DNA from: Luteococcus sanguinis
GTDB taxonomy: Bacteria; Actinomycetota; Actinomycetes; Propionibacteriales; Propionibacteriaceae
DNA length: 64,000 nt
Reading direction: 5' to 3'
Assembly (NCBI RefSeq): GCF_039527675.1
Contig: NZ_BAAAKI010000010.1
Coordinates: 62,001-126,000 of the forward strand
The stretch's first letter is position 1, and the number at the start of each line of letters is the position of its first letter. The notes under the pieces are model-generated. The model was not told where the DNA came from and made no database searches. It worked only from the letters and a program-made list of their open reading frames with translations. The position numbers were made by a program, and so were the translations under genes. Shown here piece by piece: positions 9,751 to 20,206 of this stretch.

Positions 9751-12700
9751 TGCCCGAACTCCCTGGTGAGGAGTGCCACAGCTTGCGCGGCGGCTGGTTG
9801 GCGGGCACGCCTGCGGGCTGGACGTCGGCATAGGGCGACTGCTTGAAGCCGCTCGCGTGCACCAGTACCCGGCGCTGGCCCATGCCGCCCGCCCTGGTGT
9901 GTTCGGGTTCGGGGGTGTGTTCGGGTTCGGGTTGTTCAGGTTCGGGTTGTTCAGGTTTGGGGGCATGTTCAGGTTTGGCTGTGTGCTCGGGGCTGGCGGG
10001 AGCCGGTTCGGTGGCCCAGTCGGTGTAGCGCTGGGTGTCGACCAGCGGTTCCACCTCGACCAATCCCTCTGGGGTGGCGTTGATGACCTCCAGCACGGCG
10101 GCGATGGCGGCCCGACGGTCGCCGCCCTCGGCCAGCACGGAGGTCCAGATGCCGTGCAGGTGCTGCAGGTCCCAGGCACCGAGGGCGCGCAGGGAGACCC
10201 CCTTGGGGCCGGTGCGGCGCAGTTCTCCACGCACCACCAGCAGCCAGGACGAGAAGACGGTGTTGGCGTAGGGCCCCTGGGCGTCTTCGAAGAAGGTCGC
10301 GTCGACCGGGCCGGTCCCGTCGTCCAGGGTGAGGAAGACCACCCGACGTCCGGACCGGATCGGCGGCGTCTGGGTCGCCACCTTCACCCCGGCGACGAGC
10401 AGGTCGGCCTGCTGGCGGTGGCCGAGCAGGTCCCCCGAGCGGGTGGCACCCAGCTCGGCGAGGAAGTCGGCGTAGTCGTCCATCAGGTGGCGGCTGGCGT
10501 CCAGACCGAGGATCTCCAGCTCGGCCTCCAGCTTCTCCTGGGCGGTCATCTCGGGCAGGCCGGTCGCCACCACGTCCGCCGGGGGCGTCCAGGCTTCGGG
10601 AGCGGTGCTCCCCCCAGTGAAATGCTCGTCGCTGACGTGCTCGACGTCGCACTGTTCGGCGTCGCACTGTTCGGCGTCGTCCTGTTCGGCGTCGCACTGT
10701 TCGGCGTCGTCCTGTTCGAAGGGCGCGCTGAAGTCGAGCGCCAGTTGCACGCCGACGAAGTGGTCGGCGCGGTGCGCGGCGATGACATTGCCCTTGGCCT
10801 GGCGCCGGGCCAGGTCGCGCGGGTCTTCGGTGGCAGCGACCGCGGGCTGGCCCCGACGCAGTCCGCGGGCCCGGGCCAGGGCACGGTCGTCGGCCATGGA
10901 CGCACGGCGCAGATCGGCCAGCGCGAGCAGCAGGTCGCGGCGGGTCAGCCGCCCGTTGCGCAGCAGGCCGTGGGCCCGGCCCACCCCGTACATCTGGTCG
11001 AAGGCTCCGGCGAGCACCATTCGCTCGGCCACCGTCACCGGCACCTTCGCCCGAGCCCAGAAGTCGGCCAACGAGGCATAGGGCTGTCCGGCGACGATCC
11101 GCACCACGTCCAGGTCGGCCATGCCGGCCACGTCGGCCAGCGAGAGCCGGATCCCCCAGCCGGATCCGTCCGGCAGGCCCGGGGGCGGGACGAAGGCCGG
11201 TGCCGCCTCGTCGAGGGGCACCGGCTCGACCCGGTACACGTCGGACGAGCGGTTCACGTCCACCCCCAGCACGGCGACCCCCATCCGGCGGGCCTCCTCG
11301 AGGATCAGCCGCTTGGGGTACATCCCCGGATCATGGGTGAGCACCCCGGCGACGAAGGCCGCCGGGTGGTACCACTTCAGCCAGGCCGACTGGTAGGTCG
11401 GGAGCGCGAAGGCCGCCGCGTGCGCCTTGCAGAAGCCGAAGGAGGCGAAGGACTCCAGCACGAACCAGATGCGTTCGATCATCTGGGTGCTGTAGCCGCG
11501 TGCGCGGGCCAAGGGCACCAGCCACTGCTTCACGTCGGCCTGCCCGGCGCGATCCCCCAGCGCGCGACGGGCCTCGTCCCCCTGTGCCAGCGAGCAGCCG
11601 GTGACCACGGAGATGATCCGGATGATCTGCTCGTGGAAGACCACCACGCCCCCGGTCTCGCGCACCACCGGCACCAGGCTGGGGTGCAGGTACTCGGGTT
11701 CCTTCCAGCCCTGGCGGGCATTGAGGAAGGGGACGACCATGTCGGACTTGACCGGGCCGGGACGGAACAGCGAGATGTCGATGATGATGTCGTTGAAGTC
11801 CTGGGGGCCGAACTTGCCGACCAGCTCACGCTGGCCGGGCGACTCGATCTGGAAGCAGCCGAGTGTCTGGGCGTGGGAGACCATCGAGTAGACGGCCGGG
11901 TCGTCGAAGGGGGCGAGGTGGTCGATGTCCGGCCGCTCACCACCGACCCGCACCACCTCGTCCAGCGCGTGCGCCATGGACGACTGCATCCGGATGCCCA
12001 GCACGTCGAGCTTCAACAGCCCGAGGTCCTCGACGTCGTCCTTGTCGAACTGGCTCATCGGGAAGCCGCCGAAGCTCGCCTCCAAGGGGGTGCGGTCGCG
12101 CAGCGTCGCGTCGCTGAGCAGCACCCCACAGGGGTGCAGGGCGACGTGGCGGGGCAGGCCGTCGAGCGACTCGACCAGCTCGAACAACACGTCGAGGCGA
12201 CGCTCGGCCAACCCGGCGGCCCGCAGCTCGGGCAGGTCGCGCAGGGCCGCGCGCGCGTCCCGTGCCCGGATGTGCGGGAAGGACTTGGCGATCGCGTCCA
12301 CCTCGTCGGGCGGCAGGCTCAGCGCCGCACCCACGTCACGCACGGCATGGCGCACCCGGTAGGTCTCCAGCATCGCGACGCAGGCCACCCGGTCACCGCC
12401 GAAGACCTCGAGCACCTTCTCGTAGATTTCGGTGCGCCGCGCCGACTCCACGTCGATGTCGATGTCGGGCAGGGCCTGGCGCAGTGGCGAGAGGAAACGC
12501 TCCATCACCAGCCCATAGGCCAGCGGGTCGACCCCGGAGATGCCGAGCAGGTAGTTCACCAGACTGCCGGCACCCGAACCACGGGCCGCGCAGCGGATGC
12601 CCATCGAGCGCACCAGGTCGACCACCTGCGCGACGGTCAGGAAGTAGGACGCGAAACCGAGCCGGGCAATCACGTCCAGCTCCTCGTCCAGACGCCGGCG

Positions 12701-13795
12701 CACGGTCGCGTTCCAGTCGCCGTAACGGGCCGGCACCTGGCCCTCGCAGCGCGCGCGCAGCAGGCCCATCGCCTCGGCCGCCGTGGCTCCGGTGGCCCCG
12801 CCCCTGGACCGGTCACCGAGGAAGAGCTCGAACTCGGGCAGGTGGATCTCCCCCAGCCCGATGTCGGCGCGGGGGTCGAGCCGGGAGCGGATCGCCACCT
12901 GGCGGGTGTCACCCACCAGCCTTTCCACGCCGTTGGCCCCTCGGCCAGCGATCCGGGCGACCTGTTCGGCCACCTCCAGCATCTGTTTGCCCGACTTGAG
13001 GTGGCCCTCGGCATTGCGCCGGTCGACATTGCGGATGTCCAGCGGCACCAGCCGACGGGCCGCGTCCAGCACGTCCACCGTCGCCGCCTGGCGCCGCTCG
13101 GCCATCCGGACGAGGTTGGTCAGCACCCCCGTCAGGCCGTAGGAGTCGGCGACCGCGAGCATGCCGCCTGCCTGGTGTGCACTCGCCACGCCACGGCCGG
13201 GCACCAGGTGGTTGGAGCAGGCGATGACGAGCTGTGCAGGGTCGACCAGGTCGAGCCAGCGACGCAGTTCCCGCTCGGCCAGGTCCCGGCGGCCACGGGC
13301 CATCTCCAGCCCGAACTGGCTGTCGGCGCCCAGCATGACGAGCAGTTCCCCGCCGTCCGCGTGCCGGGCGAAGAGCTCCGGGGTGCTGACCGTGAGACCC
13401 CGCTCGCCGGCCAGGTGGGTGTCGCTCACCAGCCGGCACAGCTGGCCCCAGCCGGCGCGTGAGGTGGCCAGAGCGACCGTCCGGGGCAGCCTCGGGTCGC
13501 GGATCTCGCCGCCGCGAGCCGCGGTCGTGCGCCGGGGCGAGGGATTGTTGCCCGGATGGTGCGGGTCGTCGACGCTGAAGGGCACGGCCAGGTCGACCCC
13601 GACCACCGGCGCGATGCCTGCCCCGAGGCAGGCCTTCGCGAACCGGACGGCGCCATAGAGTCCGTCCCGATCGGTGAGGGCGAGGGTGTCCATGTCGTAC
13701 TCGGCGGCGCGGGACACCAGCGCATGCGGGCTGGCGGCGCCGTACTGCAGGGAGTAACCGGAGGCCACCCGTAGGTGGACGAAGGGGTCGGACAT
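9746..13795 (-). CDS. dnaE2: Error-prone DNA polymerase DnaE2
   Basis: C-family polymerase for damage-induced mutagenesis. The 1349 residues include the PHP domain (FVHLRVASGYSLQYG at the start), the palm with PDIDIDVE (about 440-447), the fingers, helix-hairpin-helix and OB domains; this is longer than usual because of two low-complexity insertions. Residues about 1026-1050 are repeats of DAEQC/DAEQD, and about 1268-1305 are Pro/Glu-rich PEP repeats near the C-terminus. The ATG at 13795 overlaps the DUF6504 stop (TGATG) and starts with the family MSDPFVHLR. Operon partners and the upstream LexA box support SOS control. Confidence 0.95.
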   Translation of the reverse strand: MSDPFVHLRVASGYSLQYGAASPHALVSRAAEYDMDTLALTDRDGLYGAVRFAKACLGAGIAPVVGVDLAVPFSVDDPHHPGNNPSPRRTTAARGGEIRDPRLPRTVALATSRAGWGQLCRLVSDTHLAGERGLTVSTPELFARHADGGELLVMLGADSQFGLEMARGRRDLAERELRRWLDLVDPAQLVIACSNHLVPGRGVASAHQAGGMLAVADSYGLTGVLTNLVRMAERRQAATVDVLDAARRLVPLDIRNVDRRNAEGHLKSGKQMLEVAEQVARIAGRGANGVERLVGDTRQVAIRSRLDPRADIGLGEIHLPEFELFLGDRSRGGATGATAAEAMGLLRARCEGQVPARYGDWNATVRRRLDEELDVIARLGFASYFLTVAQVVDLVRSMGIRCAARGSGAGSLVNYLLGISGVDPLAYGLVMERFLSPLRQALPDIDIDVESARRTEIYEKVLEVFGGDRVACVAMLETYRVRHAVRDVGAALSLPPDEVDAIAKSFPHIRARDARAALRDLPELRAAGLAERRLDVLFELVESLDGLPRHVALHPCGVLLSDATLRDRTPLEASFGGFPMSQFDKDDVEDLGLLKLDVLGIRMQSSMAHALDEVVRVGGERPDIDHLAPFDDPAVYSMVSHAQTLGCFQIESPGQRELVGKFGPQDFNDIIIDISLFRPGPVKSDMVVPFLNARQGWKEPEYLHPSLVPVVRETGGVVVFHEQIIRIISVVTGCSLAQGDEARRALGDRAGQADVKQWLVPLARARGYSTQMIERIWFVLESFASFGFCKAHAAAFALPTYQSAWLKWYHPAAFVAGVLTHDPGMYPKRLILEEARRMGVAVLGVDVNRSSDVYRVEPVPLDEAAPAFVPPPGLPDGSGWGIRLSLADVAGMADLDVVRIVAGQPYASLADFWARAKVPVTVAERMVLAGAFDQMYGVGRAHGLLRNGRLTRRDLLLALADLRRASMADDRALARARGLRRGQPAVAATEDPRDLARRQAKGNVIAAHRADHFVGVQLALDFSAPFEQDDAEQCDAEQDDAEQCDAEQCDVEHVSDEHFTGGSTAPEAWTPPADVVATGLPEMTAQEKLEAELEILGLDASRHLMDDYADFLAELGATRSGDLLGHRQQADLLVAGVKVATQTPPIRSGRRVVFLTLDDGTGPVDATFFEDAQGPYANTVFSSWLLVVRGELRRTGPKGVSLRALGAWDLQHLHGIWTSVLAEGGDRRAAIAAVLEVINATPEGLVEVEPLVDTQRYTDWATEPAPASPEHTAKPEHAPKPEQPEPEQPEPEHTPEPEHTRAGGMGQRRVLVHASGFKQSPYADVQPAGVPANQPPRKLWHSSPGSSGR
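10646..10720 (-). repeat. 15-bp tandem repeat inside dnaE2
   Basis: Five in-frame units of GTCGYMCTGTTCGGC (plus strand) start at 10646, 10661, 10676, 10691 and 10706 and encode an acidic Asp-Ala-Glu-Gln-Cys/Asp repeat, between the polymerase core and the C-terminal region. Confidence 0.85.
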
Positions 13796-14169
13796 CAGTC
13801 CACCACGGCCCGCAGCAGCCACGCGTCGTCGGCGCCCACATTCGCCAGCTCGTAGACGCCGCGGCTGCCAGCGCGTCCATTGGCGGCCTCCACTCGCCAC
13901 ACCTCCTGCTCGCACAGCAGGTCTCCCCCGGACCCCACAACGGCGCCGTCGAGCTCGTGCTCCCAGTCCTCACCGCGGGCCGCACGAACACCAGGACCGG
14001 TCCACCAGGCACCGGACTCGACCCAGCGGGCCTGGACCTCGAGCACGCGCCACAGCCGGTCGCGCCAGATGAACTGGGCAGGCCCCTCCAGGGTCGTCGG
14101 CTCCAGACCGCTGATGCCCTCGCCGATGCGCCCGCGGCGCACCTCGATCGTCTCCTCGTACCGGCGCAT
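13795..14169 (-). CDS. DUF6504 family protein
   Basis: 124-residue actinobacterial protein that typically precedes dnaE2; its molecular role is not established. It has a basic start (MRRYEETIEVRRG) and conserved aromatic segments (FIWRDRLWRVLEVQARWVES, WWTGPG) ending in YELANVGADDAWLLRAVVD. The ATG at 14169 follows GGAGGGAAG and matches the family start; an upstream ATG at 14262 would add 31 unsupported residues. It is first in the operon, and its stop overlaps the dnaE2 start. The LexA box is 150 bp upstream. Confidence 0.85.
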   Translation of the reverse strand: MRRYEETIEVRRGRIGEGISGLEPTTLEGPAQFIWRDRLWRVLEVQARWVESGAWWTGPGVRAARGEDWEHELDGAVVGSGGDLLCEQEVWRVEAANGRAGSRGVYELANVGADDAWLLRAVVD

Positions 14170-14318
14170 GTCTTCCCTCCATCGCGCTGCCTTCGCCACC
14201 GGACGTCCGGCGCGGATGGGGGTCGAGGCCACCCGCACCGGACGTGTACCGGGCTCGTCCACGCGCCCGACCGGACCTCCCGGGGGTCTTCCCCAAGCCC
14301 CCTGATCCGGGAATCCAA

Positions 14319-14334
14319 TCGAACGCGCGTTCGA
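14319..14334. promoter_or_regulatory. LexA-binding SOS box
   Basis: TCGAACGCGCGTTCGA is a perfect palindrome matching the mycobacterial-type SOS consensus TCGAAC-N4-GTTCGA. It lies 150 bp upstream of the DUF6504 start and 214 bp upstream of the divergent DUF4126 gene, so the mutagenesis operon is the likely target. In the rest of this 378-bp intergenic region (14170-14547) I see no gene or RNA. Confidence 0.92.
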
Positions 14335-14547
14335 ACATGGCCAACTATAGACACCGCCTCCGACAAGAAATCAAGACCGTGCGCAAGGGGTGGCCAAAGG
14401 GGTGGGCCGCAGCCCGAGGACGCCCCGTACGGCGCGCCCCGGATCCCGGCCCTGGCGGATTGCCGCTTGGGGAAGGTGATCATCCGCGACGACTCCCAGC
14501 AGAGACGAATGCGCGAGCCCCCGCCCGCTTCGCCGATAATTGCCCCC

Positions 14548-15138
14548 ATGGAACTGTTCCCGATGGTCTTCGCCACCGGCTGGGCGAGCGGCATCAACGC
14601 CTGGGCGACCGTGTTCGTGCTCGGTCTGCTCGGACGCTTCGCCGGCACCGGCGCCATCCCGGCCGGCTTCGAGCGCACCGACGTGCTGGCGCTGATGGGC
14701 GTGCTGGCCCTGCTGGAGCTCGTTGCCGACAAGATTCCCTATCTGGATTCGGCCTGGGACGCGGTCTCCACCTTCATCCGCCCGGTGGCCGGCGCCGTGA
14801 TCGGCGCCCTGATGGCCGGCCAGACCGGTTCGCTGACGACCATCGCGCTGGCCTCGGTCGGCGGCGTGACCGCCCTGCTCAGCCACATCTCGAAGTCAGG
14901 CCTGCGGCTGGCGATCAACACCTCGCCGGAACCAGTCACCAATGTCTCGGCCTCCATCGGCAACGACATCTCCGTGCTCGGCGTGCTCACCCTGGCCGCC
15001 ACCCACCCCGTCCCGGCCGCCATCGTCGCCGGAACCCTGCTGGTGTTCGGCCTGGGCCTGTTCGTGCTGGTCTTCGCCCAGGTCAAAAGGGGCTACCGCT
15101 TGGCCCGCGCGCGGCTGGGCAGAGGGGTCACCGCGTGA
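14548..15138 (+). CDS. DUF4126 membrane protein
   Basis: 196-residue integral membrane protein of unknown function. It starts MELFPMVFATGWASGINAW, matching the glycine-rich start of the DUF4126 family, and has about five hydrophobic helices, including ones at about 10-35, 45-60, 75-105 and 145-175. The KSGLRLAINTSPEPVTN segment sits on a probable loop. The ATG at 14548 is the first of the family-like frame. Its stop overlaps the GTG of the next gene (GTGA), so the two are co-translated. Confidence 0.75.
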   Translation: MELFPMVFATGWASGINAWATVFVLGLLGRFAGTGAIPAGFERTDVLALMGVLALLELVADKIPYLDSAWDAVSTFIRPVAGAVIGALMAGQTGSLTTIALASVGGVTALLSHISKSGLRLAINTSPEPVTNVSASIGNDISVLGVLTLAATHPVPAAIVAGTLLVFGLGLFVLVFAQVKRGYRLARARLGRGVTA

Positions 15139-16430
15139 GCCTGGGACCCCACCCCACCAACTCGGCGACTCCCGCTCCGCCCGTCCCGACCCGGGTCGAC
15201 CTTGGCGATGAACCCGTCGTCGTCCACGGCGCCACCCTTGGCGGCCTGGCCGTCGCCGCCCGGCTGGCCAAGCAGGGCCATGTCGTCGTCCTCGATGCCC
15301 ACGGCCAACGCGACGGCGGCCACTGGGCACCGCGCGAGGTGCAGGAGGTGCTGGTGGATGACCTGCCGCAGACCTTTCTGCTGCCGGCGGCCTGGCGCGA
15401 CCTGTTCAAGAAGTCCGGACGGGCGATGGACGCCGAACTGACCCGTCACGGCCTCACACTTGAACCCGCCCCAGCGCAAGAACACCGCTTCGCCGACGGA
15501 CGCACCCTAGTACTGCCCGCCGAGCGCGGCGACCAGTTCCACGCCGTGGAGGATGCCTTCGGACGGGGCGCCGCCGAACGCTGGCGAGATGTGCTCGACG
15601 AGTTGGACGAGGTCTGGCAGCAGCTGCGCCTGACCGGTCTCGAGCGTCGGTTCGAGGCCGCCGCCCTGGACGCTCGCGCCAAGCAGAAACTGCTGGCCGG
15701 GCTGACCCTCGAGGGTCTGGCAGAGCGCGTGCAGGACGCTCATCTGGGCACCATCATCCGTAGCCAGGCCAGTCTCGCCGGCGCCCCGCCCGGCCGCGCG
15801 CCGGCCCTGCTGGCGGTGCGGCTGGCCGTCCATCGCCGCTTCGGCAGCTGGCAACTGCTGCGTGAGGGGGCCCCCGAACGCGCGTCCGCCGTCGTCGACC
15901 TGCTCACCGAGCGCGCCGGCCTGCGCGGCGTGCAGCGCACCTCCCACAGCGGCCCGACGTCCGCCACGGTGGAAGCTCGCCCACAGCGGCCCGCGGGCTG
16001 GTTGGCCCGCCGTTCCTGCCCGCCGGCGCTGGCCCCGCAGGTGCGACAACGTATCGTCGAGGCCACCTCCGAAGGCATCGTCGAACGCCTGGACCACCGC
16101 GCCGGGAACCCAGTTGTCACCTGGCACCGGCCGCTGCCGGACGGACGGGCCGTCGAGACCGTCCATGACCACCGCACCGTACGCCCTGACCTGGCCTGGG
16201 GGCTGGCGCCAGCCTCCTTCCGGGTCTGGCGCAGCCGTCCCGGAATCAGGGCTGACGAGGGCTGGAATGCCAGCTGCGCGCAGCATGCCGGCAACGAGCC
16301 CTGGGCCGAGCTGCTCACCGCCGCCCTGGTGGCCTATGAGGTGCACGAAGAGCGCACCGGGGAGGACATCAGGCCCACCAACAAGACCCAGCCCGCCCCG
16401 CGCAAGCAGGCCCGACCAGCGCTTTCCTGA
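15135..16430 (+). CDS. FAD/NAD(P)-binding-like protein, function unknown
   Basis: 431-residue protein beginning, after a short Pro-rich leader, with a Rossmann-like strand-loop-helix VVVHGATLGGLAVAARLAKQGHVVVLDA (about residues 27-54). The dinucleotide loop reads GATLGG instead of GxGxxG, so cofactor binding may be altered or lost. The middle resembles flavin-dependent amine oxidase/phytoene desaturase-type helical regions; the C-terminus (DLAWGLAPASFRVWRSRPG) is typical of that actinobacterial group. The GTG overlaps the DUF4126 stop. I do not recognise a substrate. It could be a degenerate or structural member of the superfamily. Confidence 0.55.
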   Translation: MSLGPHPTNSATPAPPVPTRVDLGDEPVVVHGATLGGLAVAARLAKQGHVVVLDAHGQRDGGHWAPREVQEVLVDDLPQTFLLPAAWRDLFKKSGRAMDAELTRHGLTLEPAPAQEHRFADGRTLVLPAERGDQFHAVEDAFGRGAAERWRDVLDELDEVWQQLRLTGLERRFEAAALDARAKQKLLAGLTLEGLAERVQDAHLGTIIRSQASLAGAPPGRAPALLAVRLAVHRRFGSWQLLREGAPERASAVVDLLTERAGLRGVQRTSHSGPTSATVEARPQRPAGWLARRSCPPALAPQVRQRIVEATSEGIVERLDHRAGNPVVTWHRPLPDGRAVETVHDHRTVRPDLAWGLAPASFRVWRSRPGIRADEGWNASCAQHAGNEPWAELLTAALVAYEVHEERTGEDIRPTNKTQPAPRKQARPALS

Positions 16431-16491
16431 CTACACGCGGGGGTGTTCGCCCCTGGGTGCCCGGAGTTCCTCCCACCGCCACCACGAGGGG

Positions 16492-16497
16492 TAGCAT
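16492..16497 (+). promoter_or_regulatory. Probable -10 box of the helicase gene
   Basis: TAGCAT lies 28 bp upstream of the TTG start, with GAGGAAAG between them as ribosome binding site. No clear -35 box was seen. Confidence 0.45.
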
Positions 16498-16525
16498 TGA
16501 CCCTCAGTCCACGTGAGGAAAGCTG

Positions 16526-18796
<2,271 letters not shown>

Positions 18797-18804
18797 GCGA
18801 CGAC

Positions 18805-19314
18805 GTGGCCAGCGAGGAGGTTGTCGATCTCTTCGACGAGCAGGGACGCAGGGTCGGCACCGCCCCGCGCCGGGAGGTCCGGCGCGACAACCTGCGTCAC
18901 GGCGCGACCGGGATCGCGGTGGTCAACGGGGCCGGGGAGGTCTTCGTCCACCGTCGTGCGGACGACAAGGACGTCTACCCCGGGCGCTGGGACTTCCTCG
19001 CCGGCGGCGTGCTCCAGCACGGCGAGCGTCCGGAGGAATCGGCAGCCCGGGAGCTGTCCGAGGAACTGGGCATCAACGGCGCCGCCCTGCATCCGCTGGG
19101 CGAGGGCGACTACGCCGACGATGCCACCCGCTACCACGCCTTCCTCTACCTCGTGCGCTGGGATGGCGAGGTCAGCTTCACCGACCACGAGGTGGCCGAG
19201 GGCGGCTGGTGGACGGTGGAGCTGCTGCGCGAACGGATCCAGCTGTCCGACTGGTCGTTCATGCCCGACTCCGTTGCCCTGATGGGCCACCGACTCGACG
19301 AACTCACCCCCTGA
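18805..19314 (+). CDS. NUDIX hydrolase (YfcD-like)
   Basis: 169-residue NUDIX protein. The Nudix box GGVLQHGERPEESAAREL continuing SEELGI (about residues 68-91) has all GX5EX7REUXEEXGU positions. The opening VVDLFDEQGRRVGTAPRREV resembles the YfcD/isopentenyl-diphosphate isomerase-like subgroup, but the substrate is not predictable. The GTG start lies eight bases after the helD stop with no strong ribosome binding site, so translation probably depends on helD. The downstream 40 bp to the convergent MaoC gene contain no strong hairpin. Confidence 0.85.
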   Translation: MASEEVVDLFDEQGRRVGTAPRREVRRDNLRHGATGIAVVNGAGEVFVHRRADDKDVYPGRWDFLAGGVLQHGERPEESAARELSEELGINGAALHPLGEGDYADDATRYHAFLYLVRWDGEVSFTDHEVAEGGWWTVELLRERIQLSDWSFMPDSVALMGHRLDELTP

Positions 19315-19354
19315 CGGAGCTCAGCAGGTGATGGCACTCACCACGTCACGGCAC

Positions 19355-20206
19355 TCACCAAGTCACAAGGCCCACCAGGTGGGGCTTGGCGTCCTTGTTG
19401 ACCACCGCGAAGCGCGCTTGGCCGTCTGACTCGGACGAGACGAAGCCCGCCCGTCCGGGCAGCATCAGCGGCTTGGCGAACTGCACCTGCGCACGATAGG
19501 CCTCGGGGAGCCGTCCCTCCAGCGCCGACAGCGCGCGCGCGTGGGTCCACATTCCGTGGATGATCGGGCGCGGCAGCCCGAACAGCCGCGCCCCCAGCGG
19601 GCTGGTGTGGATCGGGTTGTTGTCGCCGGAAACCCTGGCGTACTGGCGCCCGAGGTCGGCGGGCAGCCGCCACTGCTGCGAGGGCGCCCCTTTGGGAGCG
19701 TCCAGCCGCAGCGTCGGCATCGGTTCCCCGGGAAGCTTCGCCTTGCCCGACAGGTAGGTGGACGTGCCCCGCCAGACCGTCTCCCCCGCCACGGACACCT
19801 CGCCGGCCAGGTCGAAGACGACGCCCTTGGCGTGCGGACGAGGGTCAACGCAGCGCACCGACATGTCGAGCAGCTCGTGCGACCCCACGGGGCGCAGCAA
19901 CTCCATGTCATTGCTGACGTGCAGGATGCCAGCCAACGGGAAGGGGAAGTCCTTGCGGGACATCACCCAGCCCTGGAGGCTGAAGGTCAGCACGTGCAGC
20001 CAGGTCGGGGGCACCTGGTCACGCAGGGTGAAGCCGGTCACCCGGTCATAGTCAGCGAGCCCGGTCGGGCTCTGCTTCACGCCCGCCACGCGGACGGTGA
20101 GCTCGGGGATCCCGTGGGTGGCCACGTCAGGACGGCGAGGCGACAACGCCGCCCGGGTCACCAGACCCCCGACCGCGGGGAGCCCGGGCAATACGACCTC
20201 GGCCAT
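19355..20206 (-). CDS. MaoC-like (R)-3-hydroxyacyl-thioester dehydratase, HtdX-like
   Basis: Double-hotdog enzyme expected to hydrate/dehydrate acyl thioesters. In 283 residues the hydratase motif YARVSGDNNPIHTSPLGARL sits at about 189-208 in the C-terminal hotdog, and the N-terminal hotdog carries LTFSLQGWVMSRKDFPF. The ATG at 20206 overlaps the fabG stop (TGATG); a GTG one codon earlier is also possible. Last gene of the fadA-fabG-maoC operon. The same trio order is known as Rv0241c (HtdX), Rv0242c (FabG4) and FadA2 in M. tuberculosis, supporting a role in fatty-acid elongation or degradation. Confidence 0.88.
   Translation of the reverse strand: MAEVVLPGLPAVGGLVTRAALSPRRPDVATHGIPELTVRVAGVKQSPTGLADYDRVTGFTLRDQVPPTWLHVLTFSLQGWVMSRKDFPFPLAGILHVSNDMELLRPVGSHELLDMSVRCVDPRPHAKGVVFDLAGEVSVAGETVWRGTSTYLSGKAKLPGEPMPTLRLDAPKGAPSQQWRLPADLGRQYARVSGDNNPIHTSPLGARLFGLPRPIIHGMWTHARALSALEGRLPEAYRAQVQFAKPLMLPGRAGFVSSESDGQARFAVVNKDAKPHLVGLVTW

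Noticed and set aside
9773..13462. Uninterrupted ~1230-codon frame on the plus strand opposite dnaE2
   Set aside because: It mirrors dnaE2 codon structure, is full of low-complexity Gly/Arg/His sequence and has no recognisable domain; an antisense shadow in GC-rich DNA.
12909..14732. 607-codon minus-strand frame overlapping dnaE2, DUF6504 and the SOS region
   Set aside because: Crosses the SOS box and two real genes in another frame; Arg/Gly/Pro-rich.
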